64,000 nucleotides of DNA from JACWAE01 sp963847595 (GTDB lineage: Bacteria; Chloroflexota; Dehalococcoidia; SZUA-161), in the NCBI GenBank assembly GCA_963847595.1, contig CAWKAJ010000001.1:558001-622000 (forward strand), in the 5' to 3' direction. Of this stretch, positions 58,224 through 64,000 are shown piece by piece (the first letter of the stretch is position 1; every line of letters starts with the position of its first letter). The position numbers were made by a program, and so were the translations under genes. The notes beneath the pieces are model-generated. The model did not search any database. It was not told the origin of the DNA and saw only the letters and a program-made list of their open reading frames with translations.

Positions 58224-58532
58224 TTACATGGACATTAGCGGGTACACTGCCACCTGTCCGCCATTGGCTATGACCGGACAGCCTTTAGCCAGCGCAACCG
58301 CGGCATCGAGGCTTTTAGCCTGCAATATGCTGTACCCGGTGACAGGTTTAGCTCCAGTGCTCTTGACGCCGCCTTTACCGACGATTTTCCCCGGTTGAGC
58401 CGGGGCGCCTCCATCCACGACAGCCTTGCCGAGGTCTGCGAACCATTTCATCCACTTAGCCATCGTCTTCTCGACCAGTTTCGGATCGGTTTCCATTTCG
58501 CCACCGTAGTATACCAGTAAGTATTTCCCCAT
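58224..58532 (-). CDS. YCII-related (DGPF) domain protein
   Basis: 102 residues of the YCII family: MGKYLLVYYGG, MAKWMKWFADLGKAVVDGGAP and YSILQAKSLDAAVALAKGCPVI. It has a ferredoxin-like alpha/beta fold, often found near sigma factors but alone here. GGGAGGAG precedes the ATG. The biochemical role is unknown. Confidence 0.88.
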   Translation of the reverse strand: MGKYLLVYYGGEMETDPKLVEKTMAKWMKWFADLGKAVVDGGAPAQPGKIVGKGGVKSTGAKPVTGYSILQAKSLDAAVALAKGCPVIANGGQVAVYPLMSM

Positions 58533-58736
58533 CTTCTCCTCCCTTCAAGTGGCTTGCAGAAGCATCACCCGAATAGAAAGGTGCAGGCACTCTGCAACAG
58601 CCCTATAAAAAATTTTACGCAGCTAAAATAAAGAAGTCATAAAATTAAGGAAAAAAAGGTTAACAAGTTATGACATTTGAGGCAAGGTCTTTGCAGCTAT
58701 GCGTGGGGGCGCTATAGATTGCTCGGCGCAGAGATA

Positions 58737-59156
58737 CTATAGTTGACCTCTGCTTGCCGTCTGCCTCTTATCGGGAGCCAGCCTCTTTCTCGCCATAGCA
58801 GCTTCGACTCGCTCGACTACATCGCGGGTGTCGAAGGGTTTTGTCACATAGTCACAGGCGCCCAGGCGGATACTCTCTTCTACTGCTTCCCTGTCCGGGG
58901 TTGGCTCGACCACAATAAACTGAGTCTCAGGACAACGCTCAACCAGCTTGGGCAGCAATTCTGCCGCCGGCGTTCTCGACATCATAGCGTCCAGGATAAC
59001 CACATCGAATTCGTACTCTGCGCACTTATCCAGAGCATCCAGTCCAGTCGACACAGCAACACAGTAATAGCACTCTCTAGACAGGCTCGACAAGAGCATT
59101 CTGCCTGCCGATGCGTCGCCTTCGACTATCAAGATAGAACCCTTAAATATGCTCAT
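58737..59156 (-). CDS. Stand-alone response-regulator receiver domain
   Basis: 139 residues with only a CheY-like receiver. The phospho-acceptor Asp is in VVILDAMMSRTPA near residue 54 and the Lys is in VTKPFDT near 105. The usual acidic pair near the N-terminus reads VEGDA. No output domain, only a basic tail. No cognate kinase is adjacent; the Cache-HAMP kinase at 33340 also lacks a partner, but they are 24 kb apart. The SD is weak. Confidence 0.88.
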   Translation of the reverse strand: MSIFKGSILIVEGDASAGRMLLSSLSRECYYCVAVSTGLDALDKCAEYEFDVVILDAMMSRTPAAELLPKLVERCPETQFIVVEPTPDREAVEESIRLGACDYVTKPFDTRDVVERVEAAMARKRLAPDKRQTASRGQL

Positions 59157-59369
59157 TATGTCCTATTTCCGATCAGTCCCCGGAGAGCCTTCCCTAGCCC
59201 TAATTACGTTTTAGCACGATGGTACTGGGTGGTCAACCTCAAAGTACTTAATTCTTCATCACTTTTCCCACCATTTTTGCGGCTCTCACACGCAAGATTA
59301 TTAAGCAACACATGGCAATCCCGAGTCCTCTGGACGCTCAAAAAGACCTCTCAGCAACCAGGGAGTAAT

Positions 59370-59451
59370 GTAGGGGCGCACTGCAGTGCGCCCCTATAAT
59401 ATGTCATTGCGAGGAGTCCGCCCCAGGCGGACGACGCGGCAATCTCTCCCA
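59370..59451. repeat. Palindrome plus second GTCATTGCGAGGAG-type repeat
   Basis: A 24-bp perfect palindrome AGGGGCGCACTGCAGTGCGCCCCT (in two halves, about 59372-59395) directly precedes a copy of the repeat at 58031-58082 (ATGTCATTGCGAGGAGTCCG to CGGCAATCTC). The rest of the gap 59157-59583 holds nothing I can support. Confidence 0.75.
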
Positions 59452-59583
59452 GCCTTCCTCTTCCGCTCTGTGGTAAATTATCGCGTGTTCGAAAATCTAT
59501 ACTTTATAACGCGGAAGTAGATAGGGAAGCTGTCTCAAAAGCTCCTTGAGGAAACGGAGTTTCGACCTCAAAGCTAATACCTC

Positions 59584-61092
59584 CTATTTCTTTTCATGTT
59601 TCTCTACGAGGTCAGCCACGACTATTCCCGAGAGGATAGTGGAGGGGACACCGCCTCCTGAACATGTAGAAGCTCCTGCCAGATACAACCCCTTGATGCA
59701 CTTCGATTTCGAGGAGGGACGGAACACGGTTATACTGGTGACATCCTGTCTCAAGGCATAAATTGCGCCCTCGGGCGACAGCAGTCTCCTTTCAAAATCC
59801 ACCGGCGTGCCAAATTCAGCCACTTTGACATGTTCTGCCAGGCCGGGGATGTACTTCTTTGAATAATAGTTGATTATATTTTCCTGGAGGCGCGGCTTCT
59901 CTTTGTCCCAGTCGGATTCCTTCAATTTGTACGGACCGGGAGCCAAGGTCAGGCATATAATGTGATGACCTGGAGGGGCTAGAGCAGGGTCTGAAGCTGA
60001 TGTCCAACTGATGATGCCGAACTGTTCAGTCGGGTAATAGCCCTTCTTATAGACATTCCACCAGAAGTCATTCAGCTCGTTCATCGGCAGCGTAGCGAGC
60101 GTATGATGGGATTCGAGGGGTGGCTTGTAGTCAACACCCAAATACATCATGGGAACGGCTATGGAATATTCATAGCTCTTCAGCCCCTTACGCACCAGCC
60201 AGGGCAAGTGTTCCTCTCCAATCATATTTAAATATAGTTGCTTGGCATTTATGTCGGATACAACTATGTCCGAGGTAATCTCGGTCCCATCCGTTAAAGC
60301 TACTCCCATAGCTTTGCCGCGGTTTATCATCACCCGTTTGACACGGGTATTCAGTCTGACTTTCGCGCCCAATTTCTCTCCGCACCTCTGCAGGGCTGCG
60401 GGAATTTGTATCATGCCCCCCTTTGAATAGTACATCCCCCTCCGCTCCAGGCATGCCAGCATGGCTGCGTACCCGGGGCACAGCTCGGGAGGCAGTCCCA
60501 GATAGAAGGTTTGATAGCCTACAGATTCACGAACTCGAGCATCCTTGAAATATTTATTTATTTCATCCTGATAGCTTCTCAGGAACATAGGCAGAAACGG
60601 GATAAGCCCGGGCGCGCGCCTTATTAGCCTGGACATGTCGCCTAATGTATTGGTCGGGCTTTGAAAAAAGCCGCCCGCAAAGGCATTGCCCAGGAATTTA
60701 TTCATGTAATTGAAGTATTTGTACCAGCCTTTCTGGTCTTTGGCAGCTATCTTGCCGATTTGCCTGGCTGTTTCCTCGCTGGACAGTGGGTACTTCAGTC
60801 TGGTGCCATCTTTCATAATCACACTGTAAACCGGATCGACCGATACCAGATTAACCTCCCGTTGCAACGAAGTCCCCAGCCTTTGGAATGCCAGGTCTAT
60901 CTGATCGGCTGCTTCAATTAGAGAGGCACCTAAATCGAAGCGAAAACCATCCTTCTCGAAAGTTGAGCAACACCCTCCTACGCGCTCGCTTTGCTCGAGA
61001 ATGAGCACTTTGCGCCCCTGTTTTGCCAGCAGGGCTCCTGAGCTGAGTCCTCCCAGCCCTGCACCGATGACGATGGCATCATAGTCCGACAT
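59584..61092 (-). CDS. Phytoene desaturase / carotenoid-isomerase-like FAD oxidoreductase
   Basis: About 502 residues of the CrtI/CrtISO/RetSat-like flavoprotein group. N-terminal dinucleotide motif DAIVIGAGLGGLSSGALLAKQG, EQSERVGGCCSTF, FDLGASLIE; mid-protein YYSKGGMIQIPAAL (the GGM motif); C-terminal KGLYLAGASTCSGGGVPSTILSG, typical for carotenoid-type desaturases and isomerases. No carotenoid genes are nearby, so the substrate is uncertain. ATG at 61092 has GAGGTG four bases upstream. Confidence 0.88.
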   Translation of the reverse strand: MSDYDAIVIGAGLGGLSSGALLAKQGRKVLILEQSERVGGCCSTFEKDGFRFDLGASLIEAADQIDLAFQRLGTSLQREVNLVSVDPVYSVIMKDGTRLKYPLSSEETARQIGKIAAKDQKGWYKYFNYMNKFLGNAFAGGFFQSPTNTLGDMSRLIRRAPGLIPFLPMFLRSYQDEINKYFKDARVRESVGYQTFYLGLPPELCPGYAAMLACLERRGMYYSKGGMIQIPAALQRCGEKLGAKVRLNTRVKRVMINRGKAMGVALTDGTEITSDIVVSDINAKQLYLNMIGEEHLPWLVRKGLKSYEYSIAVPMMYLGVDYKPPLESHHTLATLPMNELNDFWWNVYKKGYYPTEQFGIISWTSASDPALAPPGHHIICLTLAPGPYKLKESDWDKEKPRLQENIINYYSKKYIPGLAEHVKVAEFGTPVDFERRLLSPEGAIYALRQDVTSITVFRPSSKSKCIKGLYLAGASTCSGGGVPSTILSGIVVADLVEKHEKK

Positions 61093-61104
61093 TTGGCACC
61101 TCAC

Positions 61105-61418
61105 TTACCGCCGCAGTATAAATTACGTGACATTATCCGGGGCACTCTATTTTGCGTGCCTTTTGGCTTATTCTTCGCACTCGATATTTCAAAAGCATTA
61201 TAGCCCTAACAGACCAATAATACACCCCAGCTACCGGGAAGAGATGAGTGAATGATATCTTGCGGCAGGTTTCGGCTCCAGGACAAATCCTTGACTTTTT
61301 GAGGATTCGGATGATAATACTCAATAAAACACTTGAATAGACTTTGCTAGAAGTAGCTTGAGAAGCTATCTTTACGTTACATCAGTATATATGAAATAGT
61401 GATCGTACGGGAAAGCAT
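61105..61418. other. Intergenic region between divergent genes
   Basis: About 310 bp between the flavoprotein and the secreted peptidase genes. AT-richer than average and presumably holding both promoters. I see no convincing promoter pair, RNA structure or repeat. Confidence 0.5.
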
Positions 61419-62591
61419 ATGAGACGCTCGACACCACGTGTAGCAAGAATCTTGGTTTATGCCTTGCTGACAGTTCTGGCCATTGTGCCCTTAGCAGCAG
61501 CGTCGCACTCGGCGGCATCACCAGCATCCCCGATTAGCCTGACTGGCTCTGTGCAGGTTTCATTTCCGAATTCAATCACTTTTGATGTTACGGCGCAAAG
61601 CGATGCCAACATCACTAAGCTCAGGCTGCATTACATTGTAGATGAGCAGAACTTTGCTCAGGTGGTTAGCGAGACTTGGCCGCAGTTTACTCCCTCAACA
61701 TCGGTGGATACCCAGTGGGTCTGGAACATGCAAGAAAGTGGCGGACTCCCGCCGGGGGCACAGGTGGAATATTGGTGGACAGCCCAGGATGCAGCAGGCG
61801 ACAGCGCTCAGACAGACACTTCCACGGTCTCTTTCGACGATAACAGATATAACTGGCAATCTATTACCACGGGGCCTGTTACCCTGCTATGGTATAGCGG
61901 AAATCAGCTGTTCGCGAACACACTCATGAACGCTGCCCAAGAGGGGTTGCAGAGGATTCAAAACGATTTGGGCCTCACGCCCCAGGGCCACGTTCGCATC
62001 TACATCTATGCCAGTACCCAGGACCTGCAAGGAGCTATGCTTTTCGCGCAGCAATGGGAGGGTGGCGTGACCTTCGAGGGTTTTAACATCACCGCTATCG
62101 GCGTAGCCCCAGACCAGTTGTCTTTCGGCGAGGGGGCCATTCCCCACGAACTGACACACTGGGTTGTGCACCAGGTTACCTTCAATGACTATGGCGCCGG
62201 GCTGCCCCCCTGGCTGGATGAAGGCCTGGCCACTTACATCCAGGGCACTGTCCCTGACTATCAGGATGCGCTCAATTACGCAATCCAACACAACCAGTTG
62301 ATATCTGTGCGCAGCCTTTCCAGCCCTTTCTCTGCGATAACAGAACAAGCCCTGATATCGTATGGGGAAAGCCAGAGCATCGTAACGTTTCTTCTCCAGA
62401 CATATGGTAAGGATAAGATGGATCAATTGTTGAACGTGTTCCATCAGGGTGCCGGCTACGACGACGCACTCAAACAGGTCTATGGCTTTGACCAGGACGG
62501 CCTCGAAGCTCTGTGGCTGCAGAGCCTGGGTATCAACATAGCGCTCGACCTCCAGCAAGAGCTTGCACTGGCCGCTGCCTCTCCGGCGTAG
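61419..62591 (+). CDS. Secreted gluzincin-type metallopeptidase (peptidase MA-like)
   Basis: 390 residues. Signal peptide with basic start MRRSTPRVAR and hydrophobic core ILVYALLTVLAIVPLAAA, probable cleavage near residue 28-29. A beta-sandwich-like N-terminal domain (about 40-145) is followed by a catalytic domain with GAIPHELTHWVVH (HExxH zinc site near residue 247) and LPPWLDEGLATYIQG, the downstream Glu ligand of gluzincins. This is the Peptidase_MA_2 arrangement. The product would be extracellular or lipid-side. The gene for a substrate-binding lipoprotein follows 53 bp downstream. Confidence 0.87.
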   Translation: MRRSTPRVARILVYALLTVLAIVPLAAASHSAASPASPISLTGSVQVSFPNSITFDVTAQSDANITKLRLHYIVDEQNFAQVVSETWPQFTPSTSVDTQWVWNMQESGGLPPGAQVEYWWTAQDAAGDSAQTDTSTVSFDDNRYNWQSITTGPVTLLWYSGNQLFANTLMNAAQEGLQRIQNDLGLTPQGHVRIYIYASTQDLQGAMLFAQQWEGGVTFEGFNITAIGVAPDQLSFGEGAIPHELTHWVVHQVTFNDYGAGLPPWLDEGLATYIQGTVPDYQDALNYAIQHNQLISVRSLSSPFSAITEQALISYGESQSIVTFLLQTYGKDKMDQLLNVFHQGAGYDDALKQVYGFDQDGLEALWLQSLGINIALDLQQELALAAASPA

Positions 62592-62644
62592 TTTTATGTG
62601 TCTAAAATCTGACTAAGTGTCGATATGCTAACGTGGAGGTTCCA

Positions 62645-64000
62645 TTGAACCGTAAGATGCCTTTCAGAAGCGCAAGCCGTAGGCTCGTGCTGCTTCTGCT
62701 CTGTCTCACGTTGCTTGCTCCAACAGCGACAGCTTGCCGTATCGGCAGCAGCGGCACCACGCTGAACTTGGCTGGTGCCGGGCCCATCACGCTTGACCCG
62801 GCGCTGGCGGCTGATGCAACGTCCGATTCGTATATAGTACAGATTTTCGGCGGACTGGCACGGCTCGACCAGAACCTCCAGGTAGCGCCGGACATTGCCT
62901 CAAGCTGGGACATCAGCAGCGACAGCAAAACGTACACCTTCCATCTACGCCACGACGTAAAGTTTGACGATGGAAAGCCGGTCACAGCAGCCGATTTCAA
63001 GTATTCCTGGGAGCGCGCACTCAATCCGGCAACCGGTTCTTCTACGGCCGGGACGTACCTGAGCGATATCGTAGGGGCAGCCGACGTGCTGTCAGGGAGA
63101 GCGACGCAGCTCAGCGGCGTTAAGGTCCTGGATGACTACACCATTCAAGTCACCATCGATGCCCCGAAACCCAATTTCCTGGAAAAGATGGCATTCCCAA
63201 CTGCCTTCGTAGTGGACGAGACAAATGTCCAATCGGGCAGTACCTGGTGGCAACATCCCAACGGCACGGGGCCGTTTAAGCTGCAAAAATGGCAGCAGGG
63301 CCAGGTGCTTGTTTTGCAACGAAATGATAACTACTACGGGGAAGAGGCTAAGTTGAACCAGGTGGTATTCAGTCTGACCGGCGAAAATCCGATGCAGTTG
63401 TATCAGGAAGGAAGTATAGATGTATCCTTCGTTAGCTCCGATTATATGGGATTGGTGACTGATCCTAGCAATCCTATTTCAAAGGAACTGCAGGAGTTCC
63501 CCGAACTAAGCTTGTATTACATCGGCTTTAATTGTTCCGCACCACCCTTTGACGATGCCAGTATCAGACAGGCCTTTTCCTTAGCGGTGGATAAGTCGAA
63601 AGTGATCTCGCTTGCTGCAGATAATGTGGTGGCCGTAGCCAATGGCATCCTCCCACCCGGAATGCCCGGATACAACGCCAATCTCCAAGGGCTCCAATTC
63701 GACCCCGACAAGGCCAAGCAGCTCATTGCAGCCTCAAAATACGGTAACGTTTCAAATTTGCCTCCGATAGTGCTGACCACATCCGGCGTGGGCGGGGGCA
63801 TCTCAGGCATCCTCGGAGGTGTTATCGAACAGTGGAGGCAGAACCTCGGCGTTGAAGTAACCGTAAGGCAACTGGAGCCGGAAACATTCCTTTATGGAAT
63901 CAACCAGGAGAAGGACCAGCTATTTGACAACGGCTGGCTCGCTGACTACCCCGACCCTCAGGACTTCCTTGACCTGCTGTTTCACAGCGGCGCCCAGAAC
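62645..64000 (+). CDS. Peptide/nickel-type ABC transporter substrate-binding lipoprotein (partial, runs off window)
   Basis: The frame is open to the window end (about 452 residues seen). TTG start at 62645 after GGAGGT, since the first in-frame ATG (62657) is too far from the SD. Lipoprotein signal: basic SASRRLV, hydrophobic LLLLCLTLLAPTATA and a lipobox Cys near residue 35. The mature part is solute-binding family 5: ITLDPALAADATSDSYIVQIFGG, LRHDVKFDDGKPVTAADFKYSWERAL, NPNGTGPFKL-like HPNGTGPFKL, FDDASIRQAFSLAVDK and PGMPGY. It probably delivers oligopeptides or similar solutes to a permease encoded to the right. Linkage to the secreted peptidase suggests peptide scavenging. Confidence 0.9.
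   Translation, partial: MNRKMPFRSASRRLVLLLLCLTLLAPTATACRIGSSGTTLNLAGAGPITLDPALAADATSDSYIVQIFGGLARLDQNLQVAPDIASSWDISSDSKTYTFHLRHDVKFDDGKPVTAADFKYSWERALNPATGSSTAGTYLSDIVGAADVLSGRATQLSGVKVLDDYTIQVTIDAPKPNFLEKMAFPTAFVVDETNVQSGSTWWQHPNGTGPFKLQKWQQGQVLVLQRNDNYYGEEAKLNQVVFSLTGENPMQLYQEGSIDVSFVSSDYMGLVTDPSNPISKELQEFPELSLYYIGFNCSAPPFDDASIRQAFSLAVDKSKVISLAADNVVAVANGILPPGMPGYNANLQGLQFDPDKAKQLIAASKYGNVSNLPPIVLTTSGVGGGISGILGGVIEQWRQNLGVEVTVRQLEPETFLYGINQEKDQLFDNGWLADYPDPQDFLDLLFHSGAQN

Noticed and set aside
62602..63024. Minus-strand frame of 140 codons near the right end
   Set aside because: Antisense shadow of the substrate-binding lipoprotein gene, which has a signal peptide, lipobox and family motifs in the plus frame.

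Overview
This 64 kb window comes from a bacterial chromosome, most likely a Chloroflexota member (Dehalococcoidia-like). That placement is inferred from gene content and style: frequent TTG and GTG starts behind strong Shine-Dalgarno (SD) sites, a pyrophosphate-type glycolytic cluster, many short conserved proteins, and many short dispersed intergenic repeats. There is no rRNA here to settle it. Gene order is mostly short co-directional operons with little overlap.

Layout. 1-2.6 kb: panC 3' end, a DUF1646 membrane protein, surE. 2.7-9.7 kb (minus): a central-carbon operon, phosphofructokinase (PPi-type signature), class II aldolase, glucan phosphorylase and a shortened pyruvate phosphate dikinase. 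9.9-12.1 kb: two copies of an unidentified structured small RNA, facing each other around a GAF/nuclease-like/HPRT fusion gene and a 72-residue protein gene. 12.2-20.5 kb: a complete potassium pump and sensor operon (small peptide, kdpF, A, B, C, D, E). 20.5-26.8 kb (minus): FGGY kinase, 2-hydroxyacid dehydrogenase, DUF362, radical SAM, cyclophilin-like protein, frameshifted cutA, FAH-family enzyme. 26.9-37.1 kb: an SDR, an ADP-forming acyl-CoA synthetase-like protein, an M20 peptidase, a GNAT, a MarR regulator with an apparent operator, small membrane proteins, a Cache-HAMP histidine kinase, hydrolases and zinc-ribbon proteins.

37.1-42.7 kb is a small genomic island at the 3' end of a tRNA-Pro gene. 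A 53-bp direct repeat of the tRNA 3' half bounds it, and a third partial att-like copy lies inside, so it looks like two related modules in tandem. It carries a membrane protein with eight 22-residue coiled-coil repeats, a PD-(D/E)XK-like nuclease gene, and two near-identical IS3-family insertions. One insertion replaces the last codons of the membrane protein gene and the other splits the nuclease gene. No integrase is visible. tRNA-Pro and tRNA-Arg follow.

43-49 kb: MBL hydrolase, TerC-family protein, biotin carboxylase and biotin carrier, then a divergent carboxyltransferase; together these make an acyl-CoA carboxylase set. 49-53.7 kb: an HSL-type esterase, an M28 membrane peptidase, an AT-rich oxidoreductase that looks transferred, and small or unknown genes.

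53.9-58 kb holds the most interesting metabolic unit: a tightly coupled operon of an FGGY kinase, a RuBisCO-like protein and a saccharopine-dehydrogenase-like oxidoreductase, closed by a very strong hairpin. The RuBisCO-like protein keeps the carbamylation and metal residues but has lost the second phosphate site. This fits an undescribed sugar or sugar-acid pathway that uses a mono-phosphorylated substrate. 58-64 kb: YCII protein, a lone response-regulator receiver, a phytoene-desaturase-like oxidoreductase, a secreted gluzincin-type peptidase and the 5' part of a peptide/nickel-type ABC substrate-binding lipoprotein.
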